Below are positions 42,906-49,831 of a DNA stretch of 64,000 nt, one piece after another. The position numbers and the translations under genes are program-made. The number at the start of each line of letters is the position of its first letter. The stretch's first letter is position 1. The DNA is taken from assembly GCA_018241025.1 (NCBI GenBank), contig JAFEEQ010000018.1, positions 62,001 through 126,000 of the forward strand, in the 5' to 3' direction. This stretch comes from Pseudomonadota bacterium. GTDB taxonomy: Bacteria > Pseudomonadota > Alphaproteobacteria > Micropepsales > Micropepsaceae. Under the pieces are notes generated by a model, which searched no databases, was not told where the DNA came from, and worked only from the letters and a program-made list of their open reading frames with translations.

Positions 42906-43511
42906 ATGACCATCATTCAGCACGTGAGGCCCCGCCTCGCGCGAACGAACACGCCTGTGCGCCTGGCCGCACTCGGTCCCGACGGCTTCGAGGGTTACGC
43001 CTCGCTGTTCCGCGTCGCCGACGGCGCGGGCGACATTGTCGTCCCCGGGGCGTTTGAGCGCTCGCTTCGCCGCCGCCCGCCCGACCGCGTGCGGCTGCTC
43101 TATCAGCACGACGCGAACGAGCCGATCGGCGTCTGGGAAGAGATCCGCGAGGACGCCAGGGGCCTCTATGTCCGCGGCCGCTTCGCGCTCGAAGTCGAGA
43201 AGGCGCGCGACGTGCGCGAACTCGTCGCCGCCGGCGCGCTCGACGGATTGTCCATCGGCTTTCGCGCCGTCCGCGCCCGCCGCGGCAACGGCACCCGAAC
43301 CCTGCTCGAGATCGAGCTCTGGGAAATCTCGATCGTCACCTTCCCGCTGCTCGAAGGCAGTGCGGTGACGGCGATCGGGACCAAGTCCACCATCCAAGGA
43401 GAACACGCATGGAATACGAAACCAAAGCCGCGTCGCCCGAGATCCGCGACGCTTTCGACGACTTCCTTTCCGCCTTCGAGCAGTTCAAGGCGGCCAATGA
43501 TGAGCGGCTGA
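42906..43511 (+). CDS. GTA prohead protease (gp4), HK97 family S78
   Basis: 201-aa HK97-type prohead protease: GYASLFRVADGAGDIVVPGAF, catalytic His in LLYQHDANEPIGVW (about 68), Ser in ALDGLSIGFRAV (about 118) and the nearby Glu. It cleaves the scaffold part of the capsid protein. Its last 34 residues overlap the capsid gene by 103 bases and have low-complexity composition, so the natural end may have been lost. Confidence 0.9.
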   Translation: MTIIQHVRPRLARTNTPVRLAALGPDGFEGYASLFRVADGAGDIVVPGAFERSLRRRPPDRVRLLYQHDANEPIGVWEEIREDARGLYVRGRFALEVEKARDVRELVAAGALDGLSIGFRAVRARRGNGTRTLLEIELWEISIVTFPLLEGSAVTAIGTKSTIQGEHAWNTKPKPRRPRSATLSTTSFPPSSSSRRPMMSG

Positions 43512-44650
43512 CCCAGCTCGAACGCCGCTCTTCCGATGTCGTCACCGAAGAGAAGGTCGACCGCATCAACAAGGCGCTCGACGAACAGAAGCGCGCGCTG
43601 GACACGCTGATCCTCGATGCCGCGCGCCCCGCGCTCGGCACCGAGCGCAAGGCGAACGACCTCGACACGCGCGAATCCAAGGCGGCGTTCGACCGCTATG
43701 TCCGCAAGGGCGATGCCCAGGGTCTCGCCGCGCTCGAGCTCAAGACCACCGCCTCGTTCAGCGCCGGCACGCCGGGCGATGGCGGCTACACGGTGCCGCT
43801 CGAGATCGAGACCACCATCGACCGCGTGCTGGCGAAAGCCTCGCCGATCCGCGCCATCGCCACGGTGCGGCGCATCGGCGGCAATGTCTATCGCAAGCCC
43901 ATCGCCACGGCCGGCGCCGCCACCGGCTGGGTTGCCGAAACCGCGTCGCGGCCGCAGACCGACACGCCGACCCTCGCGGTGATCGACTTCCCGGCGATGG
44001 AGCTCTACGCCATGCCGGCGGCGACGCCGACCCTGCTCGACGACAGCGCGGTCGACATCGAACGCTGGCTCGCCGATGAGGTGCAGACCGTCTTCGCCGA
44101 ACAGGAAGGCGCCGCTTTCGTCAGCGGCAACGGCACCACGGCACCGAAGGGCTTCCTGTCGGAGACCATCGTCGCCGATGCGAGCTGGGCCTGGACCAAG
44201 CTGGGCTATATCGCGAGCGGCGCCGACGGTGCCTTCGCCTCGTCGAACCCGACCGATGCGCTGGTCAGCCTCGCCTATGCGCCGAAGCAGGCCTATCGCG
44301 CCAACGGCACCTGGGTGATGAATCGCAAGACCGAAAGCGTGATCCGCAAGTTCAAGGACACCACCGGCAACTACATCTGGTCGCCGGGCGTCGCTGCCGG
44401 CCAGCCGCCGACGCTGCTGGGCTATCCGGTCGCCGAAGCGGAGGACATGCCGGATATCGACTCCGACAGCTACTCGATCGCTTTCGGCGACTTCGCGCGC
44501 GGTTATCTCATCGTCGACCGCATCGGCATCCGCACCCTGCGCGATCCCTACAGCGCCAAACCCTATGTGCTGTTCTACACGACCAAGCGCGTCGGCGGCG
44601 GCGTCCAGAACTTCGAAGCGATCAAGCTGATGAAGTTCGCTGCGTCCTGA
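43409..44650 (+). CDS. GTA major capsid protein (gp5), HK97 fold
   Basis: 413-aa HK97-fold capsid protein. Residues 1-110 are the helical delta domain (DAFDDFLSAFEQFKAANDER) removed by the protease; the mature shell probably starts near TTASFSAGTPGDGGYTVPLE. E-loop, A-domain and C-terminal FDFAR/GYLIVDRIGIRTLRDPY follow. Several hundred copies make the GTA head. A large inverted repeat follows directly. Confidence 0.94.
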   Translation: MEYETKAASPEIRDAFDDFLSAFEQFKAANDERLTQLERRSSDVVTEEKVDRINKALDEQKRALDTLILDAARPALGTERKANDLDTRESKAAFDRYVRKGDAQGLAALELKTTASFSAGTPGDGGYTVPLEIETTIDRVLAKASPIRAIATVRRIGGNVYRKPIATAGAATGWVAETASRPQTDTPTLAVIDFPAMELYAMPAATPTLLDDSAVDIERWLADEVQTVFAEQEGAAFVSGNGTTAPKGFLSETIVADASWAWTKLGYIASGADGAFASSNPTDALVSLAYAPKQAYRANGTWVMNRKTESVIRKFKDTTGNYIWSPGVAAGQPPTLLGYPVAEAEDMPDIDSDSYSIAFGDFARGYLIVDRIGIRTLRDPYSAKPYVLFYTTKRVGGGVQNFEAIKLMKFAAS

Positions 44651-44654
44651 AGGA

Positions 44655-44828
44655 TCACGCGGAGGCGCGGAGACGCGGAGCACCAAATTTCCCATCGTCT
44701 TTGCCGGGCTTGTCCCGGCAACCCATGAACACCCATGCATCAGTGGTGATCATGGATGGCCGGCACAGGGCCGGCCATGACGTTTGGAATTTTTGGCTCC
44801 CACTCCGCGCCTCCGCGTCTCCGCGTGA
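44655..44828. repeat. Nested inverted-repeat element between g5 and g6
   Basis: 26-base ends of the form TCACGCGGAGRCGCGGAG(RCGCGGAG), 2 mismatches, bound a 174-base element. Inside are two further hairpins, TTGCCGGG-n-CCCGGCAA and ATGGCCGGC-n-GCCGGCCAT, of the type seen as free-standing repeats in alphaproteobacteria. So a repeat may have inserted in another one. Confidence 0.85.
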
Positions 44829-44844
44829 ATCAAGAGACAACCAA

Positions 44845-45396
44845 ATGCCCCTCGAACTCACCTCGCCGCCTTCCATCGAGCCCGTCACGCTCGCCGAGGC
44901 CAAGGCGCATCTCAAAGTCGATACCACCGACGACGACACGCTCATCACGCGCCTGATCGCCGCCGCGCGCACCCGCGCCGAATGGCACACCGGCCGCGCG
45001 CTAATCACCCAGGGCTGGACGCTATGGCGCGACAGCTGGTGCGACCCGCTCGCGCTGCCCCTGCCGCCGCTGCAAGCCGTCACTTCGGTGAAGACCTATG
45101 GCCGCGATGACGCCGAGCATCTCCTCGACAGCGCGGACTACACCGTCGACCTCGCCGGCGGCCGCGTCACGCTGAAAGACAACGTCGCCCCGCCGGTGGA
45201 TCTGCGCCGCATCAACGCGGTCGCCATCGCCTTCACCGCCGGCTACGGCGACCAGACGAGCGACGTTCCCGATCAACTGCGCAGCGCCATCCTGGCGATC
45301 GTCGCCTTTCTCTACGAACACCGCGGCGAAGCCCCGGCAGAGCTGCCGCAGGACATCGCCGCCATGCTCGCACCCTACCGGCTGTTGAAGGTCTGA
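44845..45396 (+). CDS. GTA head-tail connector (gp6)
   Basis: 183-aa protein of the phage head-tail connector family (gp6-like): VTLAEAKAHLKVDTTDDDTLITRLIAAARTRAEWHTG is the typical helical start, TVDLAGGRVTLKD and AFTAGYGDQTSDVPDQLRSAILAIVAFLYEHR follow. It forms the ring below the portal. ATG 44845 is preceded by AAGAGAC. Confidence 0.92.
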   Translation: MPLELTSPPSIEPVTLAEAKAHLKVDTTDDDTLITRLIAAARTRAEWHTGRALITQGWTLWRDSWCDPLALPLPPLQAVTSVKTYGRDDAEHLLDSADYTVDLAGGRVTLKDNVAPPVDLRRINAVAIAFTAGYGDQTSDVPDQLRSAILAIVAFLYEHRGEAPAELPQDIAAMLAPYRLLKV

Positions 45397-45401
45397 GCCC
45401 C

Positions 45402-45716
45402 ATGCTTTCCCAACTCACCCAGCGCGCGACGCTGCTCGCGCGCACGCTCACGCCGGATGGTGGCGGCGGTTTCAGCGAAAGCTGGGACGGTTTCGCCGAT
45501 GTCTGGGTCGCGCTCACCCCGCTCGGCGGCGACGATGCCGTGACCGCCGAGCGTCTCCAGTCGCGCATCCGCCACCGCATCGCGCTGCGGCGCCGCAGCG
45601 ATCTCGCCGCCGGCCAGCGCGTGCAGATCGGCGACCGGCTCTTCCGCATCCATGTCCTGCGCGACCCCGGCCCGCGCGCCGCCTACGTCGAACTCGATTG
45701 CGAGGAACTGCCATGA
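45402..45716 (+). CDS. GTA head-tail adaptor / stopper (gp7)
   Basis: 104-aa beta-rich protein of the SPP1 gp16 / head-closure family: LTQRATLLARTLTPDGGGGF, WVALTPLGGDDAVTAERLQS, RIRHRIALRRRSDLAAGQRV and FRIHVLRD. Its stop overlaps the start of gp8 (ATGA). Confidence 0.9.
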   Translation: MLSQLTQRATLLARTLTPDGGGGFSESWDGFADVWVALTPLGGDDAVTAERLQSRIRHRIALRRRSDLAAGQRVQIGDRLFRIHVLRDPGPRAAYVELDCEELP

Positions 45717-46129
45717 GTGCCGCCAGCTGGGCCCTGCAACAGGCGATCTACGCCACCCTCGTCGCCAGCAGCGATCTCCAGGACCTCGCCGGCGACCGCA
45801 TCTACGACGCGGTGCCGCGCGGCGCCGCGCTGCCCTATGTCGTCATCGGCGACGACCGCGAGACCGACTGGTCGACCGCCACCGAGCCGGGCAGCGCCCA
45901 TGCGCTCTCGATCCACATCTATTCGCACGCCGCCGGCCGCAAGGAAACGCGGCTCGCGAGCGAAGCGGTGATCGAGGCGCTGAACGGCGCATCGCTCACC
46001 ATCGACGGCCAGACGCTGATCGACATCCGCTGGCTCGAAAGCGAAACGCTGCGCGAAAGCGACGGCGAGACGGTGCATGCGCAACTGAAGTTCAAAGCGC
46101 TGCTGGAACCCAATTCACCCTCCCCTTGA
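45713..46129 (+). CDS. GTA tail terminator-like protein (gp8, DUF3168)
   Basis: 138-aa DUF3168 protein: ALQQAIYATLVASSDLQDLAGDRIYDAVPR and LPYVVIGDDRETDWST, typical of tail completion proteins. The stop and the last residues PSP come from a palindromic repeat identical to the one at the end of g3.5. Confidence 0.9.
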   Translation: MSAASWALQQAIYATLVASSDLQDLAGDRIYDAVPRGAALPYVVIGDDRETDWSTATEPGSAHALSIHIYSHAAGRKETRLASEAVIEALNGASLTIDGQTLIDIRWLESETLRESDGETVHAQLKFKALLEPNSPSP

Positions 46130-46137
46130 GGGAGGGT
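46117..46137. repeat. Palindromic repeat copy between g8 and g9
   Basis: The 21-base palindrome ACCCTCCCCTTGAGGGAGGG(T) is identical to the end of the element at 42751. It carries the g8 stop codon and lies 17 bases before the g9 start. Confidence 0.9.
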
Positions 46138-46154
46138 ATTCAAGGAGAACACCC

Positions 46155-46565
46155 ATGTCTGCCCAGAAAGGCAAAGACCTGCTCATCAAGATCGGCGATG
46201 GCGCCGATCCGGAAACCTTCACCACCGTCGCCGGATTGCGCGCGACCTCGCTCGCCTTCAACGCCCAGAGTGTCGATATCACCAATGCCGATTCCACCGA
46301 TCAGTGGCGCGAGCTGCTCTCCGGCGGCGGCATCAAGAATGCGACGCTCTCCGGCAACGGGGTGTTCAAGGATGCGGCGTCGGACGCCACGCTGCGCAGC
46401 GCCTTCTTCGACCAGAGCTGCCCGAACTTCCAGGTCGTGATCCCGAGCTTCGGTGCCGTCACCGGCCCGTTCAAGATCGTGTCGCTGAGCTATGAGGGGC
46501 CTTACGACGGTGAACTCAAGATCGCGTTGTCGCTCGCCAGCGCCGGTGCGCTCAGCTTCGCCTGA
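46155..46565 (+). CDS. GTA major tail protein (gp9)
   Basis: 136-aa tail tube protein of the TP901-1/GTA type: GKDLLIKIGDGADPETFTTV, SVDITNADSTDQWRELL and PFKIVSLSYEGPYDGELKIALSLASAG. Hexamers stack to the tail tube. AAGGAG precedes ATG 46155. Confidence 0.93.
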   Translation: MSAQKGKDLLIKIGDGADPETFTTVAGLRATSLAFNAQSVDITNADSTDQWRELLSGGGIKNATLSGNGVFKDAASDATLRSAFFDQSCPNFQVVIPSFGAVTGPFKIVSLSYEGPYDGELKIALSLASAGALSFA

Positions 46566-46569
46566 TGGA

Positions 46570-46704
46570 TCAGGACGTCGTGATCGGGCTGTCGGTGCTC
46601 GCACCCGGCGCGCCCTCGGCGTCCGCACCGTCAAGCCGGCGCAATACGGGCTGGAGCCAGGGCTGTTTCTCCGTCTCTTTCATGACGGTGTGATCGTTAT
46701 GCAT
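46570..46704 (-). CDS. 44-aa antisense peptide gene in the GTA cluster, RiPP-precursor-like
   Basis: A 44-codon frame on the minus strand starts at ATG 46704 with GGAGGAG four bases upstream, a far better ribosome site than most neighbours. The peptide has a charged leader with PWLQPVLRRLDGADAE, which resembles the lasso-peptide leader motif YxxPxLxxxG (W for Y), and then a Gly-starting tail GAPGASTDSPITTS with Asp at position 8, as needed for a macrolactam ring. The Thr usual at position -2 is missing and no maturation enzymes are in the window. It ends 4 bases from the g9 stop. The 240-base g9-g10 gap otherwise holds no gene. Confidence 0.5.
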   Translation of the reverse strand: MHNDHTVMKETEKQPWLQPVLRRLDGADAEGAPGASTDSPITTS

Positions 46705-46804
46705 GTCTCTCCTCCGCATCTCTAAGACGCAAACGGTGAAGCTGCAAAATGGATGCGGAAGTTCCCGTACCGGCGCATCCGCCACTGCATGAAGGATTCC
46801 TGCT

Positions 46805-47170
46805 ATGACCAATCGCATCCGTGGCGAAGCCGCGCTGGACGCTGGCGGCAAGCGCTATCGCCTGCTGCTTACCCTCGGCGCCCTGGCCGAGATTGAGGGC
46901 GGTCTCGGACTCACCGATCTCTCCGCCGTCGACGCGCGCCTGAAGTCGGTGCGTGCCGCCGATCTCGCCGTCGTCGCGGCGGCGCTTTTGCGTGGCGGCG
47001 GTCACGATCTGACGCCGGCCGATGTGTTGCGTCTGCCCGTCGACCTGGGCGCGCTCGTCGCCGCGGTCAGCGAGGCTTTCGCCGCTGCCGGCCTCGAAAC
47101 CCGCGAAGGCATGGGCGACGACCGCCCTTTCGCTGGAGCGATCTCCTCGCCGCCGGGCTCGGCCGGCTGA
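46805..47170 (+). CDS. GTA gp10 (DUF3356-type tail protein; zero frame)
   Basis: 121-aa protein of the GTA gp10 family (NRIRGEAALDAGGKRYRLLLTLGALAEIE, SAVDARLKSVRAADLAVVAA). Like the first of two tail assembly chaperones, it precedes the tape measure gene. Near its end (47125-47131) it carries CCCTTTC in the X-XXY-YYZ register. A -1 shift there gives a 164-aa fusion with the gp10.1 domain. Confidence 0.88.
   Translation: MTNRIRGEAALDAGGKRYRLLLTLGALAEIEGGLGLTDLSAVDARLKSVRAADLAVVAAALLRGGGHDLTPADVLRLPVDLGALVAAVSEAFAAAGLETREGMGDDRPFAGAISSPPGSAG
47125..47131 (+). promoter_or_regulatory. Candidate programmed -1 ribosomal frameshift site
   Basis: The heptamer C-CCT-TTC in the gp10 frame is a perfect slippery sequence (CCC, TTT, C). 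It is followed by GGAGCGATCTCC, which can form a short hairpin 4 bases downstream, and by further GC-rich hairpins. A shift gives the frame that encodes gp10.1. Confidence 0.65.
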
Positions 47171-47298
47171 AGCTGTCGCCCGACGTATTCTGGAATCTCT
47201 CGCTGCCGGAATGGCGCGCACTTGTCGCGCCGCTATCCGGCGGCGCATCGCTCGCCCGCGCCGAATTCGAGCGCCTCCTGCAACAGCACCCGGATTGA
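47131..47298 (+). CDS. GTA gp10.1-like tail assembly chaperone, read in -1 frame
   Basis: After the slippery site the -1 frame encodes RWSDLLAAGLGRLKLSPDVF, then WNLSLPEWRALVAPLSGGAS and ends with RLLQQHPD. This is the gp10.1 (rcc01693) type: about 55-60 residues with F-W-x-L-S/T-P-x-E. No ATG, GTG or TTG occurs in this frame between its previous stop (46894-46896) and this region, so independent initiation is not possible with standard starts. It is most simply made as a fusion with gp10. The tape measure gene starts 3 bases after the stop. Confidence 0.75.
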   Translation, partial: RWSDLLAAGLGRLKLSPDVFWNLSLPEWRALVAPLSGGASLARAEFERLLQQHPD

Positions 47299-47301
47299 AC
47301 C

Positions 47302-47829
47302 ATGGCCGATACACCCATCGATCAAAGCCTCGGCGCCGCCGCCGATGCGCTGTCGAATTTCGTCTCCGGTCCGGTGCAGAGCGCGACGCGAACCATCGAA
47401 ACCGCGGTGACGCGCAGCTTCACCAGCGTCGAGAACACCATCGCGCGGGCCGTGTTGAGCGGCAAGCTCTCGATGGACAGCCTGGTGACGGCCATCCTCG
47501 CCGACTTCGACCGCATCGCCACGACGCGGTTCATCGTCAAGCCGATCGAACAGGCGATCACGTCGATTGCGGGCGCGATCCTGCCCGTCGGCGGTGCCCG
47601 CGCCGCAGGCGGTCCCGTCGATGCCGGGGTGCCCTATCTCGTCGGCGAGCAGGGCCCCGAGCTCTTCGTACCCAAAGGCGCCGGCGACATCGCACCCAAT
47701 GCCGCGCTGAAGAGCGCGCAGATCGTACTCAACGTCACCGCGCAGGATGCGGGCAGCTTCCTGAAATCCGAAACCCAGATCGCCGCGATGCTCGCGCGTG
47801 CTTTGGCGCGCGGGCGGAGGAATTTGTGA
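47302..47829 (+). CDS. GTA tape measure protein (gp11), short
   Basis: 175-aa tape measure protein: helical N-terminus (QSLGAAADALSNFVSGPVQS, ATRTIETAVTRSFTSVENTI) and the widespread C-terminal GGPVDAGVPYLVGEQGPELFVP. The small size matches the short GTA tail. AACC then ATG. It overlaps gp12 by one base. Confidence 0.92.
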   Translation: MADTPIDQSLGAAADALSNFVSGPVQSATRTIETAVTRSFTSVENTIARAVLSGKLSMDSLVTAILADFDRIATTRFIVKPIEQAITSIAGAILPVGGARAAGGPVDAGVPYLVGEQGPELFVPKGAGDIAPNAALKSAQIVLNVTAQDAGSFLKSETQIAAMLARALARGRRNL

Positions 47830-48455
47830 TGGCCTTTCACGATGTGAGATTCCCCACCGCCATCGCCTTCCACTCGACCGGCGGGCCGGAGCGCAAGACC
47901 GAGATCATCACCCTCGGCTCCGGCTTCGAAGAGCGCAACGCGGTCTGGACGAATTCGCGGCGGCGCTACGATGCCGGCTATGGCGTGAAGACGCTGGCCG
48001 ACATTCATGCGGTGATCGCCTTCTTCGAGGCGCGCAACGGCCGGCTCCACGCCTTCCGTTATCGCGACCCGCTCGATTTCCAGTCGGCAGTGCCGGGCGC
48101 GAACGTAACGCCGCTCGACCAGCCGCTCGGCACCGGCGACGGCACGACGACGGTGTTCGCCCTGAACAAGACCTACATCTCCGGTCCGGCAAGCTGGACG
48201 CGCCGCATCGACAAGCCGGTCGCCGGCAGCGTGCGCATCGCCGCCGATGGCATCGAATGCGTCTCCGGCTTCACCGCCGACGCGACGGCGGGAACGATCG
48301 CCTTCGACACCGCCCCCGCCGATGGCGCCGTGCTCACCGCGGGCTTCGCCTTCGACGTACCGGTACGCTTCGACACCGACCGCCTCGCGATCAACCTGGC
48401 GAATTTCGAAGCCGGCGAGATCCCGTCGATCCCGCTCATTGAAGTTCGCCTCTGA
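47829..48455 (+). CDS. GTA distal tail protein (gp12, DUF2460)
   Basis: 208-aa DUF2460 protein: FHDVRFPTAIAFHSTGGPER, ERNAVWTNSRRRYDAGYGVK and LADIHAVIAFFEARNGRLHAF. Corresponds to phage distal tail protein. The start ATG 47829 overlaps the tape-measure stop (TGATG). Confidence 0.93.
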   Translation: MAFHDVRFPTAIAFHSTGGPERKTEIITLGSGFEERNAVWTNSRRRYDAGYGVKTLADIHAVIAFFEARNGRLHAFRYRDPLDFQSAVPGANVTPLDQPLGTGDGTTTVFALNKTYISGPASWTRRIDKPVAGSVRIAADGIECVSGFTADATAGTIAFDTAPADGAVLTAGFAFDVPVRFDTDRLAINLANFEAGEIPSIPLIEVRL

Positions 48456-48457
48456 CT

Positions 48458-48485
48458 GTTCCTGCCCCGTAAAGACGGGGAGGAA
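48458..48485. repeat. Short palindromic repeat between g12 and g13
   Basis: GTTCCTGCCCCGTAAAGACGG and the following GGAGGAA are similar to the ends of the 40451-40613 element; stem CCCCGT / ACGGGG. It starts 3 bases after the g12 stop. Confidence 0.75.
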
Positions 48486-48513
48486 GATCAAGCCTCGCAT
48501 TCGGATTTCCAAG

Positions 48514-49395
48514 ATGAAAACCCTGCCCATTGGCCTCCAAGCCCATCTCGATTCCGGTGCCACCACGCTGTGCTGGTGCTGGAAGATCGCCCGCCGCGAC
48601 GGCGCCACGCTCGGCTTCACCGATCACGACGAACCCGTGATCGTCGACACACTCACTTATGCCGCCATCACCGGCTTCACCGCCAGCGAAGTGCAATCCT
48701 CGCTCGGCCTCAGCATCGACAATCTCACCGTGCTTGGTGCGCTCAGCGACGCCTCGCTCAACGAAGCCGATCTCGCCGCCGGTCTTTTCGACGACGCCGA
48801 GATCGAGATCTGGCGCGTCAACTGGTCCGCGCCCGATCAGCGCGTGCTGATGCGCAAGGGAAGCCTCGGCGAAGTCAAACGCGGCAAGACCGGTTTCAGC
48901 GCCGAGGTCCGCGGCCTGGCGCACCGCTTCAACCAGCCGGTCGGGCGGGTCTATGCCTATTCCTGCGATGCCGATCTCGGCGATGCGCGTTGCGGCAAAG
49001 ACGTTTCGTCTTCGACCTTCACGGCGACAGGCACCGTTCTCGCCGCAACCGATGCGCGCCGCTTCACCGCATCCGGTCTCGACAGCTACGACGACGGCTG
49101 GTTCACGAATGGCAGGCTTACTTTCACCGGCGGCGCCAATGCCGGCCGCGCGATGGAGGTGAAACGCCATGGCGGCGGTGCGCTCGAGCTCTGGCAGGCG
49201 ATGAGCGAAGCCATCGCGCCGCGCGACGCTTTCACCATCGTCGCCGGCTGCGACAAGCAGTTCACGACCTGCAAAATGAAGTTCGCCAACGGCATCAACT
49301 TCCGCGGTTTTCCCTACATGCCCGGCAACGACGCAGTTCTCCCCGCGCCGGCGACGACACAGCCGCGCGACGGAGGCAGCCGCTATGGCAATTGA
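48514..49395 (+). CDS. GTA tail hub protein (gp13, DUF2163)
   Basis: 293-aa DUF2163 protein: LDSGATTLCWCWKIARRDGATLGFTDHD, and the C-terminal GINFRGFPYMPGND. Four conserved cysteines (YSCDADLG, DARCGKD, GCDKQF, TTCKMK) are spaced as in lambda gpL-like hub proteins, which bind an iron-sulfur cluster. It overlaps g14 by 11 bases. Confidence 0.92.
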   Translation: MKTLPIGLQAHLDSGATTLCWCWKIARRDGATLGFTDHDEPVIVDTLTYAAITGFTASEVQSSLGLSIDNLTVLGALSDASLNEADLAAGLFDDAEIEIWRVNWSAPDQRVLMRKGSLGEVKRGKTGFSAEVRGLAHRFNQPVGRVYAYSCDADLGDARCGKDVSSSTFTATGTVLAATDARRFTASGLDSYDDGWFTNGRLTFTGGANAGRAMEVKRHGGGALELWQAMSEAIAPRDAFTIVAGCDKQFTTCKMKFANGINFRGFPYMPGNDAVLPAPATTQPRDGGSRYGN

Positions 49396-49819
49396 CGATG
49401 TCGTCATGGCCTCCCGCACCTGGATCGGCACGCCCTATATCCATCAGGCCAGCGCGAAGGGCGCCGGCTGCGACTGTCTCGGCCTGCTGCGCGGCGTGTG
49501 GCGCGAGCTGCACGGCAGCGAACCCGAGACGCCGCCGCCTTACACGCCCGACTGGGCCGAAGCCGCCGGCCGCGAGACATTATATATGGCGTGCCGGCGC
49601 CACCTGATCGAAATCGACCTGGCAACCCTCGATCCCGGCGATGTCGCGCTCTTCCGCATGGCGCGCTCCGGCCCCGCCAAGCATTGCGGCGTCGTCGCGG
49701 AAAAGAGCGGTGCGCTCACTCTGATCCACGCCCGCCAGAACCGCAGCGTCTGCGAAGAGTCGTTCACGTCCTTCTGGCGCCGCCATCTCGCTTACGCCTT
49801 CCGCTTTCCCGCCGCCTGA
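49385..49819 (+). CDS. GTA NlpC/P60 cell-wall peptidase (gp14)
   Basis: 144-aa NlpC/P60 cysteine peptidase, part of the tail tip. Catalytic Cys is C31 in GAGCDCLGLLRG; His in SGPAKHCGVV (about 100). It cuts peptidoglycan during DNA injection. ATG 49385 lies inside g13. Confidence 0.93.
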   Translation: MAIDDVVMASRTWIGTPYIHQASAKGAGCDCLGLLRGVWRELHGSEPETPPPYTPDWAEAAGRETLYMACRRHLIEIDLATLDPGDVALFRMARSGPAKHCGVVAEKSGALTLIHARQNRSVCEESFTSFWRRHLAYAFRFPAA

Positions 49820-49831
49820 AAGATCGACACC

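Noticed and set aside
44701-44844. N-terminal extension of gp6 from 44701
   Set aside because: It is translated repeat sequence; family start is at 44845.
46492-46725. 77-codon + strand frame between g9 and g10
   Set aside because: No ribosome site, Arg-rich shadow; the antisense 44-codon gene is better supported.
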